This document shows, piece after piece, positions 25,466 to 35,248 of a DNA stretch of 64,000 nt (positions are counted from its first letter, which is position 1; every line of letters begins with the position of its first letter). The position numbers were made by a program, and so were the translations under genes. Source of the DNA: a virus; IMG/VR virus record IMGVR_UViG_3300034082_001419, positions 57,495 to 121,494 of that record; one strand, written 5' to 3'. A model generated the notes under the pieces. That model had not been told where the DNA came from. It worked only from the letters and a program-made list of their open reading frames with translations, and searched no databases.

Positions 25466-27082
25466 TTATGCTAAAATTACTTCTGTGCTATCTATTCTAC
25501 AACTCCATTTGATAGTTGTTGTTAATTTAGCTCCTGATTTAACTGATAAACCACCTAATGTTGTATTAGCTGTTAGTGTTGGTATAGTGCCTAATGTAAT
25601 TGTATCTAAAACTAAATTCATGTTACTTAATGGTAAAATTGTACTCGATGCTGTTGTACCCCTTACTACTACACAATCAAAGTCATAACAAGTTACATTT
25701 GTAGATGCTGTTTGTTTTCCTATTATAGAACCTCTAACTCTTATGGCTTCATTATTTTGCAATGTTAAACAAATAGCTGTACCACCTTGCGTGGATAGTT
25801 CAACAGCTGTATTAGTTGTACTTGTTTTTCCAGTAGATGAAATTGAGCATTGAGTTTCCCCCTTAAGATAGGGGCCCGCAGTATCTTGAGAAGCGACTGA
25901 TATTCTTGAAGCAACTCCTTTTGTCGAACATTGATAACCAGTAGCTAAACTTCCAGTAGCATCAGCAGTATTGAAAACACCAAAGGCTACTGAACCTAAT
26001 GCAGTAGCTGAAGTTAACTCACCAATTGACCCTCCAAATGCAAATGAACAAGTCCCTGAAGCTGTTGCATTTCCACCTCCAGCTAATGAATTTAGTCCTG
26101 AAGCAGACCCACCGTTTAAAGCTATTGCATTTGTGTTACTAGCAGAGCCTTTATTAAGCACAAATGAGTCTGTACCAGAACTAGCATATCCACTTCCTGT
26201 TCCAATTGAAATTGAACCACTATTAGTTGCTGAAAGAACTCTACCAATTGCTATTGAATTAGAACCTTTAGCTTCAACTTGTGTTCCAATTGCAACTGAA
26301 TTAACACCTTGAGCTCCAGCATAGTAATTCATAGAGCCACTCATTAATTCAATAGCTCCTGTTCCTCTTTTACCACCATTTGTTATACTACCATCAGGTA
26401 TATGCCCAACAATAAAAGCTCCAGTACCCTTTGGTAATATTGCAAAATCACCATTAGTTGTTCCTGTTACCGCTGTTAAACTATCAACAGGTACGGTTGC
26501 GTTCGGTGATGTTGTGTTTTGCGCTTCAGTGAAGTACGTTAAACCACCTGATGCTGTAGTCCATTGCGTTGTTCCAGAGCCTAAATAACCCAAAACTTGA
26601 CCTGTTGTTGGTGCAACTGTTGGTAAGGTATAAGCATTATTAATTACTACATTCCCATCAACATTAATACCAAATTTTTCAGTAGTAGTGTTGGTATCTA
26701 CAATTTTAAATATTCTTGAAGTGGGAAATGGGGTAAGGCTTCCACTATTTACATTTATATTGAAACCTGTTGTGTCACCTAAAACTGGATCTACATTGTG
26801 TATTTCTCTCCTTACATTATCAAAAGTTAAAATTTTTGAGTCACCGCTAACTGTTCTGTCTGCTGTTAAAGTGCCATTTGCATTATAAATATTTACACCT
26901 GAACCACCAGCTCCAAATATTTCAATTATAGCTCCTGTTGAGTCTTTATAATGAACTAATTTATCTGTTAAATCAAAGAAATATGTACTATTTGATACAG
27001 AAGCCCAATCTGATGAACTTGCTGTAGTTACTGTATATTTAGTACCTACTACGGGATTACCCGAAACTGTTACTACCGCCAT
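25466..27082 (-). CDS. Tail fibre with YadA-type head repeats (538 aa)
   Basis: Residues ~110-125 contain VNIYNANGTLTADRTVSG, a module also found in the 1049-aa fibre. Then NNAYTLPTVAPTTGQVLGYL, also matched there. Residues ~260-390 hold repeats such as SVAIGTQVEAKGSNSIAIG and SGSISIGTGSGYASSG, the SxAIG pattern of trimeric-autotransporter heads. The C-terminus has a beta strand set ending WSCRIDSTEVILA. A trimeric fibre built of interchangeable modules is the likely form. Confidence 0.7.
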   Translation of the reverse strand: MAVVTVSGNPVVGTKYTVTTASSSDWASVSNSTYFFDLTDKLVHYKDSTGAIIEIFGAGGSGVNIYNANGTLTADRTVSGDSKILTFDNVRREIHNVDPVLGDTTGFNINVNSGSLTPFPTSRIFKIVDTNTTTEKFGINVDGNVVINNAYTLPTVAPTTGQVLGYLGSGTTQWTTASGGLTYFTEAQNTTSPNATVPVDSLTAVTGTTNGDFAILPKGTGAFIVGHIPDGSITNGGKRGTGAIELMSGSMNYYAGAQGVNSVAIGTQVEAKGSNSIAIGRVLSATNSGSISIGTGSGYASSGTDSFVLNKGSASNTNAIALNGGSASGLNSLAGGGNATASGTCSFAFGGSIGELTSATALGSVAFGVFNTADATGSLATGYQCSTKGVASRISVASQDTAGPYLKGETQCSISSTGKTSTTNTAVELSTQGGTAICLTLQNNEAIRVRGSIIGKQTASTNVTCYDFDCVVVRGTTASSTILPLSNMNLVLDTITLGTIPTLTANTTLGGLSVKSGAKLTTTIKWSCRIDSTEVILA

Positions 27083-27094
27083 AATTATTTATAT

Positions 27095-27268
27095 TTACTT
27101 AGATTCAATCATATTTACACAAGCTACCAATTGAGCTTGTTCCTCTACTGTAAAGTCTTCCCAAACTAAGACTTTCACGTTATTACCGTTTAAATCTTGG
27201 GTGATTATTCTCATGTTTTCAGTCATCTTTAACTGAGCTATTATCTGTCCTATTTCTACTGTTTCCAT
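27095..27268 (-). CDS. Very small protein in fibre operon (57 aa)
   Basis: METVEIGQIIAQLKMTENMR opening, KVLVWEDFTVEEQAQLVACV later, ending NMIESK. Short helical protein in tight register between two fibre genes (12 and 20 bases). A fibre assembly chaperone is conceivable. No family recognised. Confidence 0.55.
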   Translation of the reverse strand: METVEIGQIIAQLKMTENMRIITQDLNGNNVKVLVWEDFTVEEQAQLVACVNMIESK

Positions 27269-27288
27269 ATTTTTATTTATTAATTATT

Positions 27289-28575
27289 TTATTGTAAAAT
27301 TACATTTCCTTGTGCATCTGCTGTATTTGTTTGACCGTTTGTTACATTTACATTTTTAAAGTTTGTTGAGCCTTTTATTGAATTATTAGCTAAATACATT
27401 GTTAAAGCACCACTACTAAAAAAAGCTGTCGCTGAAGCGTTAGCTAATTGAATAACTGAATTATTAACATAACAAGCTGACCCAGTAAAACCATAACCTC
27501 CAGCATTATTGTAATTACAAATAACATTACAATTATTGACAATAGTACTACTCCCAGCGGAATCAAAAACAGCTGAAGCATTTGCTGTTATTGTACAATT
27601 ATTAAAAAGTCCACCGCCTAAATAAGTGTTGATAGCTGTTGTTGAAGCAATCAATGTACAATTATTAAATTTTCCATTTCCCGCTACATTATTGGCTGAA
27701 GATTTTATCCAACAATTATTAAATGTTATTCCATTACCATTTACAGCTCTCGAAGTAACTGATACAATTGTACAATTATTTACCTCCATTGCACCTGTAG
27801 ATACAACAGCACTTCCACCGTTAGAATATATATAACAATTATTAACTGTTCCACAATCATTTACAGGAACATTTCCAGCTGCACTTGTTTTAATTATTGA
27901 ATTTGATAATGTCCCAGTAGTAATAGAACCACCAAGTGATTCAACATAGACATTGTCAATAACAGCATTAGGAGAGAAAAAATTAACTGACGATATAGGG
28001 TTATAGCCATTACCAGTAAATCCATAAATTTTTGCAACACTTCTTCCTAATACACCATAAGATGTTGCATTATTACTGTTAAATGTAGCATTACCACCTA
28101 TGATAGAACCGTTAGCATTAATGTATAAACCACTAAAACTAGCAGTAGCTTGATTAACAACTATATTGTTTATTTGACAAATAGTAGGTGAAGAAGTTGC
28201 TACAAAACCGTCAACTACTGAAAATGACACAGAATGTCCGTTACCATTGATATTAACACCATTTTTTAGAGTGTAACTAACAGCACTTTCAGTAATATCA
28301 GCAAATAATTCAATAACTTGACCACTTGTTGCTGCGGCAACCGCCAAAGCCCACGTTGCATAATATGTATAAACCCCACTAGAATTAGATATTCCCCATA
28401 TACCACCCGATGCAACAACACCATAGGCAACTTGTTGCCAACTTGTAGTGTATTGGTAAGTGTTTCCATTTGAAGTATCTGTATATCTGTCACCAGCAAC
28501 CGCTGAATGTGTAGGCGCACCTGTTCCAGTTGTTATCTGTAAAGATTGGTCTGTTTTTATATATGTTACTCCCAT
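27289..28575 (-). CDS. Tail fibre with parallel beta-helix repeats (428 aa)
   Basis: From about residue 230 the sequence has regularly spaced NNCxI units: VNNCYIYSNG, VNNCTIVSV, FNNCWIKSS, FNNCTLIAS, FNNCTITAN, VNNCNVICN. Each is one turn (about 20-25 residues) of a right-handed beta-helix with an Asn/Cys ladder. The N-terminus has DRYTDTSNGNTYQYTTSWQQ, a common fibre capping motif. Pectate-lyase-like helices in phages often carry glycan-binding or depolymerase activity; no acidic catalytic cluster is evident by eye. Confidence 0.7.
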   Translation of the reverse strand: MGVTYIKTDQSLQITTGTGAPTHSAVAGDRYTDTSNGNTYQYTTSWQQVAYGVVASGGIWGISNSSGVYTYYATWALAVAAATSGQVIELFADITESAVSYTLKNGVNINGNGHSVSFSVVDGFVATSSPTICQINNIVVNQATASFSGLYINANGSIIGGNATFNSNNATSYGVLGRSVAKIYGFTGNGYNPISSVNFFSPNAVIDNVYVESLGGSITTGTLSNSIIKTSAAGNVPVNDCGTVNNCYIYSNGGSAVVSTGAMEVNNCTIVSVTSRAVNGNGITFNNCWIKSSANNVAGNGKFNNCTLIASTTAINTYLGGGLFNNCTITANASAVFDSAGSSTIVNNCNVICNYNNAGGYGFTGSACYVNNSVIQLANASATAFFSSGALTMYLANNSIKGSTNFKNVNVTNGQTNTADAQGNVILQ

Positions 28576-28577
28576 TT

Positions 28578-28901
28578 TTAATTATTTAATAGTTCTAAAC
28601 ATATAGCCAATACTTTATCAACTATTAATTTGTCATTTTCATCTAATTCATCTACTAGAATACACTTTGTTTCTCCCTCTAAAGGTTGAGCATCTAGTCT
28701 ATTTAAATCAGTTGTGTAAACTGAATAATCCAAAGTATCAACTTGAGTTAATAGAAAATCCCTCAAATCTAAAAATGCTTGTTTTTGAGTTTCATTTAGA
28801 TCATTAACAAATCTAATATCTGTTTGCTCACTCTCATCAGATGGCACTATCATTAGTGCCGTATCTGATTGCCTATATACTATTTGTTTGTATGTTTTCA
28901 T
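28578..28901 (-). CDS. Small acidic fibre-region protein (107 aa)
   Basis: MKTYKQIVYRQSDTALMIVP start and acidic helical remainder (NDLNETQKQAFLDLRDFLL, LVDELDENDKLIVDKVLAIC). It lies 2 bases from each neighbouring fibre gene. Size, acidity and position suit a fibre-assembly chaperone (inference). Confidence 0.5.
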   Translation of the reverse strand: MKTYKQIVYRQSDTALMIVPSDESEQTDIRFVNDLNETQKQAFLDLRDFLLTQVDTLDYSVYTTDLNRLDAQPLEGETKCILVDELDENDKLIVDKVLAICLELLNN

Positions 28902-28903
28902 AG

Positions 28904-31900
28904 TTAAAAATTATAATCTATACTTAATAATTCACTTCCTCCCCCTAAAACTGTTGGAATAAATCCGCCACCACCTGAAAATGTACCTATAGAACTGATA
29001 TTAGTGGTAGATGTAAAGGTAGGTGTTACCCCTGTATTTGCAACGAAAACTAATTGATTTCCAGAAAATGATCCTACACATTGATATATTAATATAGACG
29101 CCTGTATTTGAGTTACAATTTCAGAAGTTATTGTTGAAGTTGTTTTACCAGCACCAATAACAGAAATAGTTACTGTATTTGTACCGTCAAATATAGTTAC
29201 AGATGTATCTATATTCGCACTGGTTACTACCATTCTATTCATTATACCTGTGCCACTTGTGGAGTTTGCATTTATTTTTCCATTAGACATTGCATACCCT
29301 AATGTTATATTTTTAGAGGGTGTTGTATTTACAGGATATGTGACAAAAAGATTTGTAGGAGAATAAAGCCTACCATTATTTACAAAAACTCCCAAAGATT
29401 TACTTATCAATGGTGCAAATTCATTAATTCCTTTATTGTAGTAAATAGTTCCGTTATTTATTAATGTACCATTATTGTTTACAATTAGTGATGCACCAAC
29501 TGCCGTTAAATTTCCTGTTGTAATATAACCATTATTTGTAAATTTTCCTGCCCCAGTATAAGTTAAGCCACCTAAAAGAATGATACCACTATTAATAAAT
29601 TCACCGCCAGCTATTACTACAGTCATAAGTCTTGTTCCATGTGGCCCAGCTTGATTTCCATTATATTTAATAGACCCAGAATTTACGGTAACAGTGCCAT
29701 TAATACTTCCGTTTATATTATTTCCAAGACTATTTGACAATCCACTAACAACCACATTCCCAATAATAGCCCCATTAACAATTGATGGAGAACTACTTAA
29801 CGTAACAGTATTTACTGTTAATGAACCATAAATATTTACTGATCTAACACCATCTCCAGAGTCTATTATTGCAGTTGTTCCTGTAATATTTGCGTATATA
29901 TTTACAGGCCCAATTAGATTATAACTACCCAAAATAGTACCATTAATATTTCCTGATGCACCGCCTGTTATAGCCAACACACTAGAAGGTGTTACAATTT
30001 TTGTTGTTACGTCCGAATATCCTGCGTTATATCTTAATCCCCCTAATAATCCATAAGCATTTCCATTCCAAGTGAAATTATTAGTTACATTTATGTATGA
30101 TATAGAACCAAATCGACAATCAAACATATCACATACTATAGATAAATTTGTAAATGATAAGGTAAATGAACCAGTTCCCAAATTAACGGTAGTACAAATA
30201 GAATAATAATTGCCTAAATCCATAAAACCATCAATACCAGAAAAAGCATTTGGATTTATTAAAACACTATTTGCGTGTGTGCCATAGGTATTGCCTAAAT
30301 TTAAATAAAATGGAATTAATATATTACTTGTAAAAGTGAATAAGGATTGGTTACCGTATGATATTGTACCACCTAATTTTTTACTGTTAATATAAAAACC
30401 ATGTTTGTAATAATTTCCAGTTGCAACAAAACTACCGCTTAATACAACTTCATAAACAGTCCACCAAGTAGCCGTAATAGTAGCACTTGCCGTACACGCT
30501 TTACTTAATACAATTGTATTAGAAGTTTTACTAACTACAATTGAACCATAGGGTATTCCAGCACCTGTAATATATTGACCTACTTTAATATTTGTAGTAT
30601 CTGAAACAGCCGTTAATGTTGCACTTGTACTCGTTGTTGTTGCTGTTACCGTTCCTGTATTAGTTATATTTCCTAAGGCATATTCTGGCGTTAAATAAGG
30701 AGTGTTTATATCACCTCTACCTGTTGTTGCATTAATTCCGTTAACAGAATCTATATATATTGTATTTGCTTGTGGAATTGCTGACCCTCCATCTACCCAA
30801 CTAACAACCCCAGCACCATTTGTTTTTAAAATTTGATTTGCTGTACCATCAACTATTGGAAATGTATATGCATTATTTATTGTAAGACCACTAGAAGAAA
30901 TATTAACTCCAAAAAGAGAAGAAATATTATCACTTATTTGTAATGTTATACTTGCTGGTGTTTGTTGAATATTAGTATTACCTGATGTATCACCAACATT
31001 TAACATATTTTGTGTTAATGTTTGTTCTATCAATGAAGAAGAACCAGTACCATTTGTTTGATAAAAACGTATAATATTTCCTGATCCGTTGAATCTTAAA
31101 TTATTAGTTCCAAGTGATACTATTCTGTTTGCTGTTAAAGTACCGTCTGTATTGTAAATATTTACAGAAGAAGGTGTAGGTATATTTAATGTATTTGATA
31201 TTAATGTTGCTGCACCTGATGTTCCTATAGTAGTAAGAGTAATTGCATTTTGTTTTGCATTAAATATTGCAAAGTCAGAAGAAGATAAATAACCATTTGT
31301 TGATCCTGATGCTTGAGTAATACTTATTGCTGGAGTTGTTCCTCCAGATGATTGTATTGGTGCGGTACCAGTAACATTAGTTACAGCATTATTAGGAACT
31401 ACTTGATTTAATGTTGTTAACCCAACTGAATAATGTTGAGATCCCTCTGTTCTAAATGTAGCTGTTTGAGATACACCTGTAATATTCTCCATTGAGATTT
31501 TTACTACTATTCTATCTGATGTAAGTACTGTAGATGCAGGGATTACAGCATCACAAATATACATTGTAGTTACTGTTGGCATATTAGTTACAACAACTGG
31601 ATCTAATGTAAGTAGTAATGTTTCAATACCACCTAAATCTCTTTTATATACCGTAGGCCTAATTATCCAATTCTGACCTGTTGTTCCTGCATTAAAGTGT
31701 AAAAAGAATTGCCATAAACCTGTTGGAATTTGAGTTGTATTTGGAACTCCAATGGGTGTTTGAAATTCAGCAACTATTGTTGTAGCTCCACCGGCTATTG
31801 TAAAAGGAACAGTTTGTTCTGCTATACTTGTTGCAACTGATGAAAATTCTTTATAAGGTGTCTGTGTTACAGACTGATTTAAATAATATGTTGTAGTACC

Positions 31901-32053
31901 AGATCCACCAGGAATAGTAATAGTTGTATTACCGCCTGCATCTGATGATGAAACACCAGCACCTACAAAATCAATACTTAAAGCATCTGTAGTTATATTT
32001 ACACCTTCTTCAAGTATTGCAAGTTTTTTCTTTATATTAATTTCTGTACTCAT
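28904..32053 (-). CDS. Large tail fibre with beta-helix region (1049 aa)
   Basis: An N-terminal helix NIKKKLAILEEGVNITTDAL probably anchors it to the tail. It shares modules with other fibres: TTIGTSGAATLISNTLNIP (as in the 526-aa fibre), VNIYNTDGTLTANRIVSLG and NNAYTFPIVDGTANQIL (as in the 538-aa fibre). From residue ~430 the IYIDSVNGINATTGRGDIN opening is typical of beta-helix fibres, followed by long NGTVTVNSG-type repeats. The C-terminus differs from the others. Likely the longest host-contact fibre. Confidence 0.7.
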   Translation of the reverse strand: MSTEINIKKKLAILEEGVNITTDALSIDFVGAGVSSSDAGGNTTITIPGGSGTTTYYLNQSVTQTPYKEFSSVATSIAEQTVPFTIAGGATTIVAEFQTPIGVPNTTQIPTGLWQFFLHFNAGTTGQNWIIRPTVYKRDLGGIETLLLTLDPVVVTNMPTVTTMYICDAVIPASTVLTSDRIVVKISMENITGVSQTATFRTEGSQHYSVGLTTLNQVVPNNAVTNVTGTAPIQSSGGTTPAISITQASGSTNGYLSSSDFAIFNAKQNAITLTTIGTSGAATLISNTLNIPTPSSVNIYNTDGTLTANRIVSLGTNNLRFNGSGNIIRFYQTNGTGSSSLIEQTLTQNMLNVGDTSGNTNIQQTPASITLQISDNISSLFGVNISSSGLTINNAYTFPIVDGTANQILKTNGAGVVSWVDGGSAIPQANTIYIDSVNGINATTGRGDINTPYLTPEYALGNITNTGTVTATTTSTSATLTAVSDTTNIKVGQYITGAGIPYGSIVVSKTSNTIVLSKACTASATITATWWTVYEVVLSGSFVATGNYYKHGFYINSKKLGGTISYGNQSLFTFTSNILIPFYLNLGNTYGTHANSVLINPNAFSGIDGFMDLGNYYSICTTVNLGTGSFTLSFTNLSIVCDMFDCRFGSISYINVTNNFTWNGNAYGLLGGLRYNAGYSDVTTKIVTPSSVLAITGGASGNINGTILGSYNLIGPVNIYANITGTTAIIDSGDGVRSVNIYGSLTVNTVTLSSSPSIVNGAIIGNVVVSGLSNSLGNNINGSINGTVTVNSGSIKYNGNQAGPHGTRLMTVVIAGGEFINSGIILLGGLTYTGAGKFTNNGYITTGNLTAVGASLIVNNNGTLINNGTIYYNKGINEFAPLISKSLGVFVNNGRLYSPTNLFVTYPVNTTPSKNITLGYAMSNGKINANSTSGTGIMNRMVVTSANIDTSVTIFDGTNTVTISVIGAGKTTSTITSEIVTQIQASILIYQCVGSFSGNQLVFVANTGVTPTFTSTTNISSIGTFSGGGGFIPTVLGGGSELLSIDYNF

Positions 32054-32064
32054 TTTTTATCTTT

Positions 32065-33321
32065 TTAATAAATTTCTCTCCATTGCATTGCACAACCTAC
32101 AGTAGTAGATGTAGTACCTAAATTTGTTACAGCAATCACATATATTTCTGAATTAGTGCTATCATAATTTTGAGCAATATAATTTTCTCTAGCATTTGAA
32201 GCATCACTATCAGCACTAACAGAACCTCTATTGCCTACTGCTGCGGATACATAACCAGAAGCAAAAACTTTACCATCAGTATATGCATTAGCTCCAATAT
32301 TATATTCAACACCTGAACCTGAATTTACAGATGTCCAAGAACCCCCTGTTAAAAAAGAATCATTAGGTAGTTTTATAACCTTGTAATACAATGGTTCTTT
32401 TACAGAATAAAAACTAAACTCTCCTAACTTACAAGTTAGTCTGTTTAGATAACCTTGAAAAGTATTACTTAATCTTATTGCTAATAATGGAACTGTTGCT
32501 CCTGCAACTACTGTTCTTAAGTTTGTATTAAGTGTTGAATAATCTTGACCTGTTTCTACATAACCACCTTCACTTATTACAGATGAACAGATTTGATCAA
32601 ATGATCCACCTGTTGTTGTTCCAGTATTAAAAATCTCACATCTTACTGGAAGATTAGGAGATTGCATATAAGGTACAGTAATGGTATTTGATGTGTTAAA
32701 TTCATTTGCAATTATATACTCACCATTTACTAAGAACCCACATCTTACTCTTCCTAATCCTAACCATGTAAAATCTGTAAAGAAAAATTGAGTTTTTGTA
32801 ATATCAAGGTTATATCCTGAAGCCCCTGTTCCATCACACTTGTCTACATTCCAAGAAGACTGCACTATTCTTGTTCCAATAGCTATTCCACTTGTACTAG
32901 TTCTTACATTAAATGATAATGTACCCTCACCATTTTGTTCAAAATATATACCATTAAGATCATCAAAGTATCCTGTTCTTTTAGTTACATTAGTAACAGC
33001 TGCTTTAAAACATATTGTAGAATAAATTAACTGACTTTTACCAGGCATATATGCATGATAAAGTTTAGTTTGATGAATAGCACTACTAGTGGGGTTAGAC
33101 GTTGTTGATAATAAAGCAGAAGATTGGTTAGGAATAAAAGTTACTGTACCACCATTAGTTAATTTATCTAAGAAGTTTGTATTTAAACCATAAATATGTT
33201 TATAATCTCCAAGTGTAAATGGTTCAGAAACCCTTTGTCTACCAAAGGCATCAGCCAACATTGGGTAACTAGTAAATATTGGTTCACTAGGTAAACCTGC
33301 TATAGTAACTTGAGTACTCAT
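32065..33321 (-). CDS. Tail or fibre-associated structural protein (418 aa)
   Basis: Begins MSTQVTIAGLPSEPIFTSYP and contains AFGRQRVSEPFTLGDYKHIY, a motif often seen near the start of tail or baseplate proteins in large phages. Beta-rich throughout; ends VGCAMQWREIY. No enzyme motif. Placed between the 1049-aa fibre and a small tail protein. Confidence 0.6.
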   Translation of the reverse strand: MSTQVTIAGLPSEPIFTSYPMLADAFGRQRVSEPFTLGDYKHIYGLNTNFLDKLTNGGTVTFIPNQSSALLSTTSNPTSSAIHQTKLYHAYMPGKSQLIYSTICFKAAVTNVTKRTGYFDDLNGIYFEQNGEGTLSFNVRTSTSGIAIGTRIVQSSWNVDKCDGTGASGYNLDITKTQFFFTDFTWLGLGRVRCGFLVNGEYIIANEFNTSNTITVPYMQSPNLPVRCEIFNTGTTTGGSFDQICSSVISEGGYVETGQDYSTLNTNLRTVVAGATVPLLAIRLSNTFQGYLNRLTCKLGEFSFYSVKEPLYYKVIKLPNDSFLTGGSWTSVNSGSGVEYNIGANAYTDGKVFASGYVSAAVGNRGSVSADSDASNARENYIAQNYDSTNSEIYVIAVTNLGTTSTTVGCAMQWREIY

Positions 33322-33324
33322 TTA

Positions 33325-33930
33325 TTACGAGTTATATATAATAATTAATTCAGTGCCTGTACCGTTATATGTAAATGTTCCAGTTGTGTAATAGTTATTC
33401 AATGATCCTGCATCAAAGTTTAATGTTTCTCCAGATTTAATTGTTGAACCTAATACAGTTCCATTACCTGTTCCTACATTAGCTACAGATACACTAAATG
33501 TTTCAACTGCAATAGAACCTGAACCAGTTACTCTAATAAAGTTTGGAGTTCTCTGAATTGACGTTGTATTAGTAACAAGTGTAGCTAAATAACTATTTGG
33601 ATTAATATATGTTATTGGTGCTACTGGTGTACCTGGTGTATTACTACCTGCTTGAAAATAAACTGGTGGATTAAATGTACCCGTATCTGGGTTATATATT
33701 CTAACCTCCAACCATGTAACTCCATTAGCATCTACAACTAAAGAAGCTTCATAATCAGCTCCAGCTTGTATAGCTGCAAGTATTTGGTTAAGTAATGAAT
33801 CTACATTACTTGTATTTGTGTTAATATCAGTAAGGTTATCACATGCACATTCTTGTCCCAATAGCATTTTTAATTGCCATGGCATGTTAGTCCCTTTACC
33901 ACCGTATGTTTTTAAATTTCCTACAGACAT
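33325..33930 (-). CDS. Small tail-region protein (201 aa)
   Basis: I place the start at the ATG ending at 33930 (MSVGNLKTYGGKGTNMPWQL) because the promoter motif 33941-33958 is just upstream and upstream codons give a non-phage-like aromatic leader. The middle has LLNQILAAIQAGADYEASLV, then a beta domain with NTTSIQRTPNFIRVTGSGS. KTYGGKGTNMPWQLKMLLG recalls small fibre-anchor proteins. Function inferred from position. Confidence 0.6.
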   Translation of the reverse strand: MSVGNLKTYGGKGTNMPWQLKMLLGQECACDNLTDINTNTSNVDSLLNQILAAIQAGADYEASLVVDANGVTWLEVRIYNPDTGTFNPPVYFQAGSNTPGTPVAPITYINPNSYLATLVTNTTSIQRTPNFIRVTGSGSIAVETFSVSVANVGTGNGTVLGSTIKSGETLNFDAGSLNNYYTTGTFTYNGTGTELIIIYNS

Positions 33931-33940
33931 AATAATTGAT

Positions 33941-33958
33941 TTATATATTATAATATAC
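33941..33958 (-). promoter_or_regulatory. Candidate late promoter (TATATTATA motif)
   Basis: The minus strand reads GTATATTATAATATATAA, 11 bases upstream of the ATG and just downstream of the terminator at 33995-34012. Confidence 0.5.
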
Positions 33959-33994
33959 AGAAAAGTTTCTATATAAGCAAATATAAAAAAGAAA

Positions 33995-34012
33995 AGCCAC
34001 ATCTCTGTGGCT
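33995..34012 (-). terminator. Terminator inside the fibre region
   Basis: A 7-bp stem (agccaca with tgtggct, 4-base loop) followed on the minus strand by TTTTCTTTTTT. Confidence 0.85.
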
Positions 34013-34019
34013 CTTGCTT

Positions 34020-34166
34020 TTAATTTTCTTGAACTAGTTGTGGTTCTGTAAATAGAACTCCTAATGCTTGTGTTATCATAGCTGCATCTTGTAAACTAAA
34101 TGCTCCTTTAAGGAATGCTTGATTTAAAGCTTGTTCAACTACTTGTTTTGCATCTTCTGTTTTCAT
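34020..34166 (-). CDS. Small helical protein (48 aa)
   Basis: Start chosen at the ATG ending at 34166, which overlaps the stop of the upstream gene as ATGA; the longer reading would begin inside that gene. Sequence MKTEDAKQVVEQALNQAFLK then a second helix. Possibly a fibre chaperone partner of its neighbour. Confidence 0.55.
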   Translation of the reverse strand: MKTEDAKQVVEQALNQAFLKGAFSLQDAAMITQALGVLFTEPQLVQEN

Positions 34167-34381
34167 ATTGCTTGTAATTCTGTAATTTGTGTAACAGTAA
34201 GTCCAGCAACAAACCATTCTTTACCCATCATAATTCTGATGTGATCTTCATTACGTTTTACAGTTGCTGTTTCTTCTTCAGTTAAAGTTTCTTTAACTTT
34301 TAAATCTTTTAATAAGTTAACACTATCATATGCAGCTGATACTGATTTTGCTACTTGCTCTGCTGTTAATTCTAATTCCAT
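34163..34381 (-). CDS. Small helical protein (72 aa)
   Basis: MELELTAEQVAKSVSAAYDS start, then LKVKETLTEEETATVKRNED; acidic helical protein. ATGA coupling to the 48-aa gene and a terminator after that pair. Role unknown; position between fibre genes suggests assembly factor. Confidence 0.5.
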   Translation of the reverse strand: MELELTAEQVAKSVSAAYDSVNLLKDLKVKETLTEEETATVKRNEDHIRIMMGKEWFVAGLTVTQITELQAI

Positions 34382-34420
34382 GATTTTTATTTTTTGTAAA
34401 GTTAATATATTTATTTTTTA

Positions 34421-35221
34421 TTATGCTAATAAAATTCTTTGTGCAACACCATTAATAATTACATCCCAGTATTTAGTTTGAGTTTGTGCTGCTGTAACTA
34501 CTGTTCCCGCATTAGTTCCTACTGAACCAACAACAAATTGATTTGTATTTGTTGATACAGCATCTATACCAATTACAATTGAATTATTATGATTTGCTCT
34601 TGCATTTGAACCAATTGAAATTGTAAAATTTGCATTACTGGAAGCAAAACCAGCTTTAGAACCAATAGCCGTATTATCTGATCCAGTAGTATTATTTTTT
34701 AATGCTTGCCAACCTAATGCAACATTATTAGAACCAACCGTATTAGTATATAATGCTCCTTGACCTATTGCTACGTTAATGGAACCTGTTGTAGTAGCAA
34801 TTCCACAATCTGCTCCCATAATGATGTTACCACCACTAGTAGTATTACTTGATAAAGCATTTTGACCAATTGCAATATTTGTTGAACTAAACATACCATA
34901 TGGTAAAGCATTTTTTCCAATTGCAATATTATTAGTACTTCCATAAATAAAATTTACACCAGAACCTGAACCAATTGCTACATTATAATTTGAATCTTCA
35001 TCTGTATAAAGTCCAGTATTATAACCAATATTAACATTTTGTCCAACTACATAAGTAATAACAAAACTACTTGATAAATCTTCTACTGATATAGCACCAG
35101 GCAAATATCCATCTTTTCTTCTATTATCTTTTAACCCTACAGGGATAAGAGTTTGAGAAGCATCTACTGTTGTTACTTGTCTCTTGCTCTTAAGCCAAGA
35201 GATAAAATTTAAAACATCCAT
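34421..35221 (-). CDS. YadA-head-type fibre, paralogue 1 (266 aa)
   Basis: It opens MDVLNFISWLKSKRQVTTVD, nearly the same N-terminal anchor as the genes starting at 37893 and 38744. From residue ~85 a ladder of NVAIG, NIAIG, NVALG, NTAIG repeats about 25 residues apart forms a trimeric beta-roll. The end (YWDVIINGVAQRILLA) matches the end of the 526-aa neighbour. Likely a short trimeric tail adhesin. Confidence 0.7.
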   Translation of the reverse strand: MDVLNFISWLKSKRQVTTVDASQTLIPVGLKDNRRKDGYLPGAISVEDLSSSFVITYVVGQNVNIGYNTGLYTDEDSNYNVAIGSGSGVNFIYGSTNNIAIGKNALPYGMFSSTNIAIGQNALSSNTTSGGNIIMGADCGIATTTGSINVAIGQGALYTNTVGSNNVALGWQALKNNTTGSDNTAIGSKAGFASSNANFTISIGSNARANHNNSIVIGIDAVSTNTNQFVVGSVGTNAGTVVTAAQTQTKYWDVIINGVAQRILLA

Positions 35222-35248
35222 TTTATTTATTTATTTTTAAGTTAATTA

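Noticed and set aside
25971-26312. Plus-strand frame of 113 codons, Pro/Ala-rich
   Set aside because: Antisense shadow of the repeated SxAIG fibre sequence; composition mirrors the repeats.
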